Origin: Siphonodentalium dalli
Lineage: Eukaryota; Mollusca; Scaphopoda; Gadilida; Siphonodentaliidae
Direction: 5' to 3'
DNA length: 64,000 nucleotides
Assembly: GCA_032622095.1 (NCBI GenBank)
Contig: CP136067.1
Coordinates: 98,880,707 to 98,944,706, forward strand
Of this stretch, positions 39,101 through 54,100 are shown piece by piece (the stretch's first letter is position 1; the number at the start of each line of letters is the position of its first letter). Made by a program: the position numbers and the translations under genes. The notes beneath the pieces are model-generated. The model was not told where the DNA came from. It saw only the letters and a program-made list of their open reading frames with translations, and made no database searches.

Positions 39101-42100
39101 AAATCATGCACAAACACAAACATGTGTGGTAGCGAGATCTTTCACTGGCATAGATCGCTACACCATAATGCACAAGAAAACTAAGATGCATGCATCAGGT
39201 CGGCCGTGAACTATCTACCATAGAATTGTTGTAGCTATCGATTATACATTTTGAAACACCTGTCTGTATGTATGTATGTGTGTATGCGTGAATGCATGTG
39301 TGTATGTGTTATAGACTCTAACACTGCTCGAATTTGGTATTTAACGTGTCAACTTGACCTCGCTCATAGGCATGTTTCTGGACCTTGACCGATCCGACTA
39401 AAAATTTGTGTGTAGGACTACTTCGATCCCGGGGGCAATATGGACGGGTCCAATTTCACGTGGGACCATGTTCTCGAACGTGCTGATATAGGCATGTTTC
39501 TGGACCAATTGAACAATAGTTTGGCCAGACGCTGTATATACTGGGTACTGTCCAGATGGAGGCGATCACAAAAAAAATCCCTAACTAGCCCGAACGAAGT
39601 CGAGTACATCAGCTAGTTTAATATATATTTTGGACATTTGTCTGTCTGTTTGTGTGTTAGCTATGGCCGGGAAAACTGCCGGACAGATTTGACGAAATTT
39701 GATACCTAGGGGAAATTATTTCCAGGGAGTATTTTGGACGGGTCAAATCTTGATCCCGACCTGACTTTGACATTCAAAAAGATAAATTCAAGGTCAAATC
39801 TGGTAAAACGGAAGTATTTCAACGAAATTTGATACCTACTGTTACTTTTGTCCCAGGAGTGTTTCGGGTGGGTCAAATCATGACCCTGACCTGATCTTGA
39901 CATTCAAAATTGTCAATTCAAGGTCAAATCGGGTATAAAGCCGGGCGGATTTCGACGGGTACTTTTGTCGTGACTTTTGTCCGGGGAGTGTTTTGGACGG
40001 GTCAAATCGTGACCCCGACATGACCTTCACCTTTAAAATAGTCAATTCAAGGTTAAATCGCGCATTTCTCCGAAAATCAGACGAAGTGGGGTCCACGAGC
40101 TACTATTATATATTTCTAGATTTAGTTACAAACTAAATACCTGTATATTGTACAAAGAAATGTTTGACAAATATATCTGTATCAATATTACCATACGGGT
40201 CATTAAAATAGATACGACGAAACAAATTTTGAAGGGTGCATGTATCAGGTAAATTTTTATATTTCAAATGATGACAGGAATGCAGAAAGTTGAAGTACCT
40301 ACGTAATACTGGCTATCCGCATGAAGAGATATACATGTATATAAAAACCAGATGAGGGATATGTCTGTGCAGTTGCTAAACAATTCAGTCATGCAAAAGA
40401 GGATCAAAGAGTAAGATACCAAATTGCTGCCTGTGGTAATGTTTTTTAACGAAATTCGGGAAAATTAGATTACTCTCACCCTGGTTATCCAGAAGATAAT
40501 TGTGGAATCTGATGACGATCGGACAAGGGTGTCGTCTGTAGGATCAACCAAATTATTTAGCCATAAAAATAGTAAAATTGAAGATCACCGCTGGCAGTGA
40601 TGTCTTCACAAGGACAGTTTGAGAACAAAATATGGCTCACATCTAGCGGTGACCCAAAATATCCACATAAGAAAAAGTTCTCCAATAAAAGCTGGCTGCA
40701 GGGTGCGCCAATTGATTCAAATTCGAAATTTAGCAGGGTGTACTGCTTGTGGCCATGTTTTCCCCGCAAATTTGATAGACTGATGGACAAAACCACTGAA
40801 TCCGTTGAATCAATATACATGTATACATGGATTAATTTATATGCATTGTTATACACAGTACTGGTATATAAAGGTACTGAAAATAACTATATTACTAGTA
40901 TACACAAAATAAACCATATATCATGGCTATGGGTTCTAATATCCGAACATGACAGCTGAGAACTTGGTGTGAATTAAAGAGTGGTGGTTTCTCAAGCATA
41001 TCTAACCCTCCACGTTAGAAACATGCCATTAAATGTCATAAGTATAATCTAGCTTGAGGACAGAAGTGATCCATAAAACCCCCCTTAATTCAACCAGGTC
41101 CTCGCGCGATGTATGATCGATCACATGATGATCTAGGGGGATTAGAATTGATGTATAAAAACAGCACTGCATGTAAATATAAAATAAAATAGTGCTACAT
41201 CTTATTACAGATTATTGCCATATATAATCAGTGATTATACAGACAGTCTGACAAAATAAAGTTTCAGTGACACTCTATCCGAAGAGGGGAATAATTTCAT
41301 CTGTTACAGTCAATGGAGCAATTATGAATCTGGAAAGGTGAAATTTCTAAGTAATACTAGATATCGACATGACGCGATAAAATATAACGTAAATGCAATA
41401 TGGCCGCTGGCGACCATTTTTTCCTATGAAATTAAAAAAATATTTGATAGCTCTCATCTGATAGATCAATATCAAGATAAATATGAAGTTTGGTGATGAT
41501 CGGATGAGTGAAGTGGACTGTGGTCTGTGCTAAACGGTTTAGTAATGCTTAAAAAGATTCTTACCTTAATATTTTTATGTTCACTTTATAAACTTCACTG
41601 AGTCATCTTTGTCATGTATTGAGTTTGATATCTTTTGTTAACAGTTTATAAATCATGTATGTCTCATGTTTGTTATTTTAATTTATGTGTTTATTATCAT
41701 TAAATAAAGTTGCATTCCTTAAAAAGATTCTTATCTCAATGTTTTTATGTTCACTTTATAAAGTCCACTGAGTTATCTTTGTCATGTATTGAATTTGATA
41801 TCTTTTGTTAACAGTTTATAAATTATGTATGTCTCGTGTTCGTTATTATATTATATACACTTTATAGTGTGTTTTCAGAACGAAAAAAAATTGAATAAAA
41901 TCAACAAATTTGTAAATTTAAAAACAATTCAAACGTTGTTGTATTCCATGTCCCAGCCCGGACATATACACCAAATTTCAATAATATTCATTGAGAAACA
42001 ACGGACCAAACGCTATATAACACCCGTATACATCTTTTATTCCGAATCGGACTCGGGTACATGTTATAGTAGGTACCGAATTGACACACGTCGACTGGGC

Positions 42101-45100
42101 GAGTTGGCCATGGGGCGATTAGGCCGATTCCGGCACATTCTATAATTTACCGTATGTATCCGTTTACGCGTAGTTTACTTTAGAAAGTTCCGCAATTAAT
42201 ACCGTAAATAGAGCGATTATCAAGTTGCTGTACATTAAAAACGACAAATTCACATGCTCGTTCAAGCGCAGTAGTCTATTTTCCCCATGTTAAAGGACAT
42301 CCACAAATACTAAATAACGCTAACCTACTGCCGAATGTTTGACACGACAACTGTTAACATATTTGGGCTGAATTCATCTAACGCGGTATTATTCCTCAAA
42401 ATAAACAACAAAACCATCGTTACTTGGAAATGTAGTTTGGGCTAACATTTACATAAATCCTCCAGATCAATTATCCGACACACACGTCAGATGAAAAAGT
42501 CACATGAAGTAACCGGCCAAATTGGCCGAAATGACATTTCAGACAAGTAAGCTACACACTGATGTTGCGAAACATAATTATAAAGTACAAGTATTTTGGC
42601 AGTAATGCTATGTAGTTTGCGAATGAGAATAATTCGCAGAGCAGAATCGTGGGAACTATATTTTTTGCCGGAAGGGATACGCGAAGTGGTTGTGTTAACT
42701 TTCTTTCCAATAAATTGATCGGCGAAGATGGTCGCTTATTGTTGACAACCCTCCGTCCCTCCCCGTTTTTTTTTTTTTTTTTTTTTTTTTTTCGTTTTGG
42801 GAATACACATTCGATTGATGTCTCCACCTTTTGGCCTACATCTAAATGCGGTTATTGTGCGTCAAAAGATTATCACCCACATGTTTGTATTTGTTACTAC
42901 TACATTTATTGTATCGGCTTCCTGTGAATAACTATGTTTTTTTTCTAAACAGGTAGCTATTAAGGCATTCCAGTTGTTGTCTTTCACTTTAACCTAGGAC
43001 TAATATATTAGTCCCAGCTTTAACCCTGTGGGATAAAATCTTATATCCCAAAATAACAAGTTGAAGATCTTGTATATAACATGATAAAAGTAGAGCTTTA
43101 AATGGCTTTTTAACAAATAAAACTCTTTAAAAGAAGCTGAAAAATGCATGAAAAATGCTTACATGTACAGATTTGGCTGAGACGCTTCACAACCGTATAC
43201 GACAGTATTGTGCGCTCTCGCTGGAAACGAAAAATATAGTCCCCCAATTTGCCTCTTTGTTTTGTGCCTATTTTCGTAAGCGCAACGAAGTTGGACAATA
43301 AGTTAACTTTGATGAACAAAGCAATCAGTTTGCAACATCTGGTGCTGGTGTCAAGCGCGGCTTTTCGAATTAGTTTTAATCCGCGCGCTAAGTTTGTTGG
43401 CGCGATGTCAAGTATGTCGGGAAGCACGCGCCTATTCGTCGCTAGTTAAATATATGGAAATATGTAATGTTTTTTAATGATATAATAGAGGGTTCTTGTG
43501 ATATATGTATATAATCAATGCATGTTTGTCCCAGTTCCTCAAATGATGTAAAAGTTGATGGGTTCAGAAAGACTCGTGTTGATAACGGCGAACGACATAC
43601 TTAACTATGTAACATGGTGGTTAATAGTCATACCGAAATAAGTCAGCACACATATTACGACATCGCCACGTGGAACGTGTGACGCCATCCATCAATGCAA
43701 AATAAGTTCCATCATAACTTAGAAACAAATTCAAAAACAAACAGAACACACATAAAAAATAACAATGGACATTGTCCCATTGAGTTTGATAATCAACCTC
43801 TATCTGGTTCAACTTACTTATAATAAATACTGTATTCTGCATAAACTAACAGATCAACATAATAGTTTGGAGTTGTCGCCCTTTTCGATCGACCCGTCCG
43901 CTCCTCGTATTGTTCTTTTCTGTGTTTATAATGGAGACTATCATGTATGTTATCTACAAGAGAAATTGGACTTGAACACCAAAATTATAATTGTTTTTAA
44001 TTTTGAAATTAATCTAAATTCTGTGTTTTTGTTTTTTTTACCGACAACAAAGAATAACATGTGGGGAAACACCATAATATATACACGAGCAGACGACATT
44101 CATTGTCAAAATACAGGACAAACGACACAATGCATATACAAAAGACGACACAATACATACACGAGCAGACGACATGCATTATCAAAATACAGGACAAACG
44201 ACACAACACATAGACAAGCAGGCGACACAATGCATACCCGAGCAGACGATATTCACGATCTAACTCCAGGACAAACGACACAATACATCCACAAGAATAC
44301 GCCACAAAACATACACGAGCAGACGACATTCATGGTCTAACTCCAGGGCAAACGACACAATACATACACAAGCAGACGACACAATACATACACGAGCAGA
44401 CGACATTCATGATCTACTAGTAACTCCAAGACAAAAGACACAATACATACACAAGCAGACGACACAATACATACACGAGCAGACGACATTCATTATCTAA
44501 ATCCAGGACAAACAACACAATACATACACAAGCTTACGACATTCATGATCTAATTCCGGAAAAAATGACACAATACACACACAAACCGGCGACATGATGT
44601 GATTTAAATCTACAATGTAACTACACAATACATACACACTTTCCAATTGCAGATGACATTCATGATCTAAATTCATGATAAACAACAGAATACGTACACA
44701 AGCAGACGCCGTTCGTGATATAAATCCAGGACAGACACGATCAGACGACATATCATGATCTACGACCAATACACACGACAAAATACATGCATACTTTCTA
44801 TTAGCAGACGATTCATGATCTAAATCCAGGATAAACGACACAATACATACACGAGCAGACGATATTCATGATCTAAATCCAGGATAAACGTCACAATACA
44901 TAGACGTCAGATGACACTGATGATCCAAGACAAACGACACAATACATACACGATCAGACACGATCAGACACGACACAATACATACACACATTCCAATAGC
45001 AGAGGACATGCATGATCTAAATCCAGGATAAACACAATACATTCATGATCTGACAACATACTAGTACATGATATACGTCCAATACGCACGACACAATACA

Positions 45101-48100
45101 TACACACTTTCCAGATGACATCCATGATCTATATCCAGGACAAATAGCTGCGAAAAAAATAGAATCTTCAATGAAATATGTTTGATTTGTTTTCTCGCAG
45201 ACAGTCATGATCCCAGATGGTGGACTGAGCACATACTCTAGTTGTGTGCATATTCTATATAATGCGGTGTGGTTTTTTTTAATATTTCTGTCAAACTGTC
45301 TGTCGACCTACATGAAAAAATGGTTGATTTTTGTATCCACTTTTTCACATAATTCGAACATATCTCTCATAGTTTGAGGTTAAACACGTGTTGTTATAAT
45401 ACTATAGCATATATTGGTTATAAATTATCAAGAATTTTCCCTTCGAATTGATTGTTTGGAATTGTACGAATTCGTGGTATACTCGTTAGGGGGGGGGGGG
45501 GTCATGTGATCAATTTTGAATGGGGATTTCCATGCAAATCTCCGGAGCAAAAGTTATGTATGAAGCCTCTGTCCGGGAAGCAAAGCAGGCATATCATTTA
45601 ACTGACAGGTGCGCTAGGTAAATTATAAAAATTTGCATTAAATATATTTTTGAGAATTTGTTTCTGGAATTACATCACATGACCTACATTTGCTCCGCAG
45701 ATTTGCATGGATATCCCCACTCAAAATTTCAACAAATTCTTTCTTCAGTGTAGTCCTTCTGTATAAAATTATTTCTTTTCAAATATAGATTAGTCGTATC
45801 ATCATACCATGCATGCATGGTATGCGTGGCGTATAATTGATGTCCAAAACTAAGCAATATGTTGGTTCAGTGCAAACGACACATCCAAAAATAAATAAAA
45901 CAACGCAACCAATGGCTTATCCGAGCTTAACATTGTTACTGGAGACATAAGATAAGATAATTTCACGTTCCTGAGGTTTTGGAATGCTTTCATCGTACGG
46001 TTAGCCAAAATGATCTCCTGTAATAATAATAATGCAATAATATTAGTGATTGTGTTATTTACCTTTATTTGATAATTAATAGTTAAAGTGATTAAATTGG
46101 GCTGGTTTGGGTGTCTGTGGGCTCTTAATTGCTTTCATTGGCTTCTGTGCCATGCACCTACTACAATCCAGTAGTCCAGAGACTCCCAAACCCCCGATAG
46201 CATATGGTATGTCAGAAAAATAACAAATATGACACTACCGACACGCACTGCAGTGGCACTCCGGGCCATCCCAGGACATAAGCAAGGATTTTAAATGATT
46301 GAAATTTGATTGCATCCTGATATGTTACGGATAGATAGATAGATAGGTATGTTTCATCTTCCAACCAATGTATATGGTACGAAGAACACAGGCCGTTCCA
46401 GAAGGTGGGGCTGCATATTTGAAGGACCTTTTACCACATGTCACAATGTTTAATCTGGTTACCTATAAAATTGGATACCTAAAGCTATATCTGTTGTTCT
46501 TCCAACAAACTAAATCCTGTAAGCACATAGGTGACAACTTATTTAAAATTCAAAATGTTTCAATAGCCATAGTCCTTAGTCTTCGCACTTTGAGGGATGA
46601 CACCTTAGCTTTGTGGAGATCTTCTTGTGATGAACTGTAGTCATTGTATATAAAGCTTAATGTTCGAAATTTTATATTTTCAAGTTTCTATAGTTACTTT
46701 CCTCACTGCAAAAATGCCACACCAAAGGATAAAAATTAGATAAAATAAATGTATGGAAAATTGTAATTTTGGTCAGATGGTTCAAGTTGTATTCGTGTAG
46801 TAATATTTAAGGATGCGCAATCCGATTAAGCGCCCCTCATTTACTATTTATTTTGATTGGGGGGGGCGTAAAAAATATTTTATTCGAGTCGAGGATATAA
46901 CTGAAGATTACTTCTGATAATTGAAGCGGCATTTCTAAAAAATGTTGTTGACGTTGTTGTTGTTGTTGTTGTTATTGTTGGAATCTGATTATATGGGGAC
47001 CATCGAATCGGATTGAGTACATTTAAACCGACAAGGCTTATACGAACTTTGCACCGTTTCTGCAGACATGTAGTGCTGTTTAAATCGCCGTGCTTGTTAC
47101 AGTCGCATTTATTCATTACTCTGGAAATGTAACAACTTATCTACATGAGAATCCTAAAGCTCATCGGTTGGGGCAAGTATTATATTCCATACCTGGTAAT
47201 ATATAATCCTTTTCTGCAATGGGACTGTTTTTAACTTGTTTGGCTTTGAGTTGAGTAACTGGTTGGTTCTCGTGAAGCAACACATCCCTTTTTGATCGCC
47301 GCCCATCGCCTAAATCTTCCTGCACAATGTACTCCCGACCATTGTGAACAAATCTACCATTCTGGAAAGAGACGACGATACATGTAGCTAATATATAAGC
47401 AATTATGGTTAACTGATCTGAATAGTGTACGGGTTTCCTGATCGAGTGAGATGCGGATTGTTTTTGTTACGATGCAGTGCATCTCACCAGAAGAAAATAC
47501 GTATGCTATACTCAGAACAGTTAAAGACATATTATGGACTAATTCGGGTGCGTTAAACTGATAAGTTAGTACTCAGGCCAACCTGGGGAATGTAGCATTC
47601 TACTAACTTCGCCGAAAATTTCAAAGAAATCGACCATACCAATCCATAGAAATCATCGTCTGAACTACACTCAATTGTAAATATTTACATCTCGATTCGG
47701 GACGCAACTATCGACGATAAACACACAAAAATGATTTTGGTCATTGCATTTAAATAATATATCAGAATGACGGTGTGTGTTGTCAATTTGGATTAATTTT
47801 AATAAAAATAACTACTTTGAGCAAGATTATTCTCCACTTCTATTTAAGCACCCATATCGGAGTGTTTCACATCACTTTAACTCTTGTGTTTATTATATTT
47901 ACATACAAATTTGTTACGACCCAGACCATAATGAAATACACGGTTAGACCGTTAGACCTAACAAGTTCTTTAAGCTACATCACCAGCCAAAATAACGTGC
48001 AAGGATACCGAATGACGGACAATACGATGTCATGACACAGTGCTGAGAGTAGTAAAACATTTTCACACCGACCATTCGAAAACGAGCATCTGTGTAGCTA

Positions 48101-51100
48101 ACTGCGACGATACAACCGCGCATCTTCTTGTTTTATGTTGCAATATGTGCTACGAAATCGACAGAAATAGTGTTTCAATGTATTTATCATATGAGTAGAA
48201 TAACACGTTCGGTCTTCTGGTCGGGAGTGGGGATTCAATTTACATGTACATTTTAACGTAAAAATATAATAAAGAACTTAATGTGTGGTATTTTCTTCGA
48301 TGTCCAAACTAAACGTAATATAAAATTAGCACCTGACAAGTTCCCGTCGACGAATACACTAAGCGCGCTATTTTCGCGCCAAATATCGCAAAGATATTGC
48401 AAGTGGAAACGCTTATAAGCGCGCCGCTTGCGATATTATTGCAAAATTTTGCGCTTAGTATCGCAATATTTCGCGCTTAGTATTGCGATATCGCGCGCTT
48501 AATATTGTGACATCTTGCGCTCAAAATTGTGACACTTAAAGCAAATTATTGCTTCTTCTATATTGTTTGGCAGATATAGAGACAATATTTTATATTTGTA
48601 TATAATTATAGTTGTATATGCTATATGTGTGCTATATGTACACTATATGCACAGTATTTATCTAATATATTTATAACACTATAGGGTCTGTATGAAATTT
48701 TGTCGCGCTCAATATTGCGACAATACGCGCTTAATGTCGCAATATTCTGCGCTCAATATCGCAATAATAAGTGCGACATATGTTTAGGTATTGCGCTATA
48801 ATCGCGGCTTTTTCGAAATTAAGCGCGCTCAATATCGCAATAAAGGCGCATCTCAATATACCACTTCTTCTGACTGGTACTGTATTCCATAGTTTATTTA
48901 GCTGCAGCAAAACGTTTACGGATGATTCACAACTCCCTGTGTGTTAACTGGTATTCAGGATTCACCACTCTCTGTTAACTGGTATTCGGGATTCGCTACT
49001 CTCTGTTAACTGGTATTCGGGATTCGCTACTCTCTGTTAACTGCTATTCGGGATTCGCTACTCTCTGTTAACTGGTATTCGCTACTCTCTGTTAACTGGT
49101 ATTCGCTACTCTCTGTTAACTGATATTCGCTATTCTCTGTTAACTGGTATTCGGGATTCGCTATATACTCTCTGTTAACTGGTATTCGGGATTCACCACT
49201 CTCTGTTAGCTGGTATTCGGGATTCGCTACTCTCTGTTAACTGGTATTCGGGATTCGCTACTCTCTGTTAACTGGTATTCGCTACTCTCTGTTAACTGGT
49301 ATTCGCTACTCTCTGTTAACTGGTATTCGCTATTCTCTGTTAACTGGTATTCGGGATTCGCTATATACTCTCTGTTAACTGGTATTCGGGATTCACCACT
49401 CTCTGTTAACTGGTATTTGGGATTCACCACTCTCTGTTAACTGGTATTCGGGATTCGCTACTCTCTGTTAACTGGTATTTAGGATTCAGGTGGTAGGGGT
49501 CATACAGGCAATATTTACCAGTGTTTTAATAGTCTTTGTGGACAGCGAACATCTCACAGTGAAGCTTGCTTTGGTGGCGACATCCTCAAATATTGAGTAT
49601 GGCTGGAAAGAAGAGAATGGTATATTATATAGTGAAATACAATCATACTATGTCCTTATATATTGGATAAATTATGGCTGGAAAGAACAGAATGGTATAT
49701 TATATTGTTAATTACAGTCATATATATACTCAGTCCTTATATTTTGAATATGGCTGGGAAGAAGAGAATGGTATAAAATATTGTGAAATACAGTCATATA
49801 ACATGAATTGGCGATATGTAACTTCAATGAAGGACGTTCAATTCAATTTATTTCTTGATCATTAATATATTGATATCAGAGTAACGAGAGAATAAGAAAT
49901 ATATGACACCAAAATATATGCACATATATGTAACAATACATTGCAAACGAGGAATATCATTATAAGTGTTCGATTTGTATCAGTTTGTGGTCAGGTGATG
50001 ATTTTAGGTACAATGGGCGATTCGGGTACAATAGAACCGTACTATTTCAGAAATGGATGCTGATTTGCTTGCGTTCCATAGAATATGGATGCAAGTTTGT
50101 CTGAAATTTTGTGTCAACCTTCGAAGTTGGTATATGCGACATTTTGGGTCTTCAACTAGTGGAATATGATATCCACGGGCGTAGCCATGGTAGAGATTAG
50201 ATGCATGATCTACTTCGCCAGTAACTCTTGAACATGCGGCTATATGGGAGGTCACGAAGGGTCGAACACATATAGTCAACAATGTAATTGCATGAGGGAT
50301 TTAAAGCAGATAGGTCAATATATCAATTACCTCAATGTCGATGTCCTCTCTCACAACGTCGTGAATATTTGGTGTGTATTCTTTCACAATGTACACAGGC
50401 GCATGCGCGGCGAGGCCTGTTTTCCTGGTGAGATTGATGAATACATCCTGGTTGTCGACTCTAAACGACACCCTCAGAAAACCACTGTCTTTACAAACTA
50501 TCACGTGATCAGCGTGATGGAGTCTGTCGAAATTTATTATATATTCTGAAAAGATGAAAATGCTGAATTAATTATCCATCCATCATATGACGATGCTATC
50601 TATGTGTACATAGAAAAATTACACAGACAATATATAAAGTTACTTATTTATGATTTATTATTATGAATAAAAATGTTAAAAATAAATTAAGTCGTAATTT
50701 TAAGTGCACAATTGAAGTCCCCCCCCCCCCCACCCGAACCAAACAAATATTCAGTCATTTCGTAAAATGACTTACCACTAATTCCAGTCATTTCATGAAA
50801 TGACTAACCCCCACAGTCATTCCAAGAAATGACTGAAAATTTTAGTAATGTCACGAAAATGACTGGTTTCGCAATCTGACTGTAATATATATACACTAGC
50901 ATGTTCCATTAACTCGGACTTTGCCAACAGATGCGCACACAGACACAATATAACAATCATGGCATAATTGTATTCATTATGTGTCAATTTATTGAGCTCA
51001 GTCTATAATATTGTGCCGCTTTCGACTCATTACATTGCTTAAAAGTGCTTGATAAATGCATGAATTGTGTTGTCGTTATAGAATGTGGAAAAAAACATTG

Positions 51101-54100
51101 AATGGTTTCCATCACATATCATTACACTGAAGACATGCTTGTATGCCGCACACAGAAAGCCAGTCTATATATCTCGCTGTTGCATAATAGAGGGTGGGTC
51201 CTCACAAATTCTAATTATGTATTTGAAGTAAAAGAAAAGATACCGCAACAACACGCTTACTGTGCACACCAGTGGTAATGGGTATACATTTCAAACATAT
51301 TTCAAAGGAAAGTATAATTTCAAGGTTACCTTGAAGTCGACATCTGGTAAAGCTTTAGTTGTGTTGCGTTCCAACCAACGAAATAGCCCGGCAATAATAT
51401 AATAACTATAATATAAGATGCCCCGTAAATAGTATAGACAATCATTTTTTAGAAAGAAAAAAAACATCGTTTCAAGCATTATCACAATGACCATCCATTA
51501 TCACGACCCATCTACTTAATACTCGTCTATTATCACGACCCGTCCACGGTATGCCCATCCATTATCACGACCCTTCCGCTGTATGCTCATCCATGATTAC
51601 GACCCATCCACGATATGCTCACCCATTATCACGACCCATCCACGATATGCTCATCCATTATCACGACCCATCCACGGTATGACCCTTCCACGATATGCTC
51701 ATCCATTATCACGACCCATCCACGATATGCTAATCCATTATCACGACCCATCCACGGTATGCTCATCCATTACCACGACCCATCCACGGTATGCTCATCC
51801 ATTATCACGACCCTTCCGCGGTATGCTCACCCACTATCACGACCCATCCACGGTATGCTCATCCATTATCACGACCATCCACGGTATGCTCATCCATTGT
51901 CATGACCCATCCGCGATATGTTTATCAATTATCACGACCCATCCACGGTATGCTCACCCATTATCACGACCCATCCACGATATGCTCACCCATTATCACG
52001 ACCCATCCACGGTATGCTCATCCATTATCACGACCCATCCACGATATGCCCATCCATTATCGCGATCCATCCACGATATGCCCATCCATTATCGCGACCC
52101 ATTTACGATATGCTCATCCATTGTCACGACCCTTCCGCGGTATGCTCATGATATTAGTGTAAAATTACTAAGTATGTATTCCTTATTTTCTAAACTGGCT
52201 CGCAGGATTCACCACTCTATGTTAACAGGTACACCGTAAGCACCCAGAGGCGGACTGGCCGATCGGGAGGCCGGAAAAATTCTGATTCCACGTGATTTTC
52301 TATCAAGCGAGAAACCGAGTGGTTTTTTTTACGGTTTGGGGGGGGGGGGTATATGTGGTTGGGCCGCCCAACCACAACTTGGGCCGCAAATGAAACCCCG
52401 GGCCGAACAACCATGAACAGCCCGGTGTGTCCTGGTCTCTTGTCCGTAGCCGTGTGCATTTGTCTGGAGTTAGACCGCTAGATGTTAGATTTTATGCAAT
52501 TTTTCAGGTAAAAATATCTGAATGGTCTCATACCGGGAATATATAGAACCATGGTTTATGAATATATATTATATTAGACCAGAGGTGCAAATGGAATTAT
52601 GCAAAAACATGTATTTGGTCTGCATCTGATTCAAGGGGGGGGTGCAGTTGGAATTTTCCAAGGTGGACTGTGGACGCCCCCCCCCCCCCCCCAAACAGAT
52701 GGGCCGGTATTATATTAATTTCCCGGGCCGGTTTCTTGGCCCAGTCCGCCTCTGTAATAAAGCACCCCTCTGTGTTAAACTGGCACCACATTGCATGCTC
52801 ACCCATTGTAACGTCCATAAATGTACACCAACGAATGTGACGTTTTGTTATTCACCGCGATTGAACAATAAATGTGACCAATAAGTGTGATGCGGTTGCC
52901 GAACATATATGGTGTGTAATTATGCATGAAATTGCACCCAAAAAATAGAATTGTGGCGGTCAGGACGGATTATGTTAGAACGCATTATGTTTCATATATA
53001 GTGTCAAGTTGAGCGCGAGAGCGCACCGCCGCATGCCCATTGTTATTGATAACATTCCACAAACCCATACAGTGCCACAACCCCATACAGTGATATTTAT
53101 AACACGCCACAAATCCATACAATGTTATTTATAACACGCCACAAACCCATAGAGTGTTATTTATAACACACCATGCAAAACCCCATACTGTGTTATTTGT
53201 TACACACCGCACACCCATACACTGCTATATATAACACGCCACAAACCCATACAATGCTATTTCTAACACGCCACAAACCCATACAATGCTGAAATGCGAA
53301 AAAGCGAAGTAACAGTCAACCTACTTGTACTGTTAATTAATATTAAAATAATTAAAATAATTGGTTAGAAGCGTACTTGGCATTATATAATGGAATATGA
53401 TAAAACAATGACTTAATTCCATGGAGAGTGGCCCAGTGACAAGGAGAATGATTGGCCCACGATTGTAAATTTTTTAATTTCATTAAAATTCCATTGAGAA
53501 GTGACGAGTCGACCCCACCAGAGCACACAATACGGATAATCATAATGTGATAACACAAACTTGTACATAATTACATATGTGGTGTATTGCATGGCCCGGC
53601 GATCGGACGACTCATCGCGGTTATGAGAAACGCCGAGTTTGTAAAATGAACTTTTGTACGGCGACAAAGATCTGAGTATTGAGACGATCAGAAAGTTCAC
53701 TTGAGCCATATAATAGGATATCAATTGATATTCTGCTTGTTGGTAGAGCGGACAAGAACTCTATTCTCTCTTGAATATATAGAGGACAATTAAAAAGGAA
53801 GTGGTATGCTGATTCAATTTCATAATCACCACAGAAACAAAACGGGAAGTCTTTCAAGTGGTTTACGACGAGGTCTCTATTCAGGTTACTACAGCCTAAT
53901 CTAATTCTAGTATGATAAACTTGTGCTTTCCTGGAGTAACTTTGATAGTAAAATTTGGCTATTTTTTAACGATCAACATTTAGGGTCCGTTTAAATTCTA
54001 TCAACGAAGGGGTCATCTTTACTGAGTCGGGTAAACTATTCCAAGCACGTGTAGTTGACGGTAGAAAAGTGTCCATATACGCATTCATATTGCTGCCAGG

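Noticed and set aside
43110-43842. Antisense frames of about 105 and 73 residues
   Set aside because: No motif, no splice support, and composition is like the surrounding intron.
44497-45232. Minus-strand frames rich in VLDLDHE and SC residues
   Set aside because: Translations of the exon 5-derived array, broken by stops and frame changes.
45960-46020. Minus-strand exon-like segment EIILANRTMKAF after a TTATTATTACAG acceptor
   Set aside because: No family match and the phase is wrong for the gap it would fill.
46368-46640. Plus-strand 90-residue frame starting MYMVRRTQAVPEGG
   Set aside because: No recognisable domain and no sign of transcription signals; probably chance or an old repeat.
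51329-51404. Possible exon reading YYIIAGLFRWLERNTTKAL with a GT donor
   Set aside because: Its phase does not fit exon 1 or exon 2, which join each other directly in phase; it has no family match.
51583-52239. Long open frames (up to 218 residues) with repeated HPLSRPIH peptides
   Set aside because: They are translations of a 32-base minisatellite open in several frames, with no start context or splice signals.
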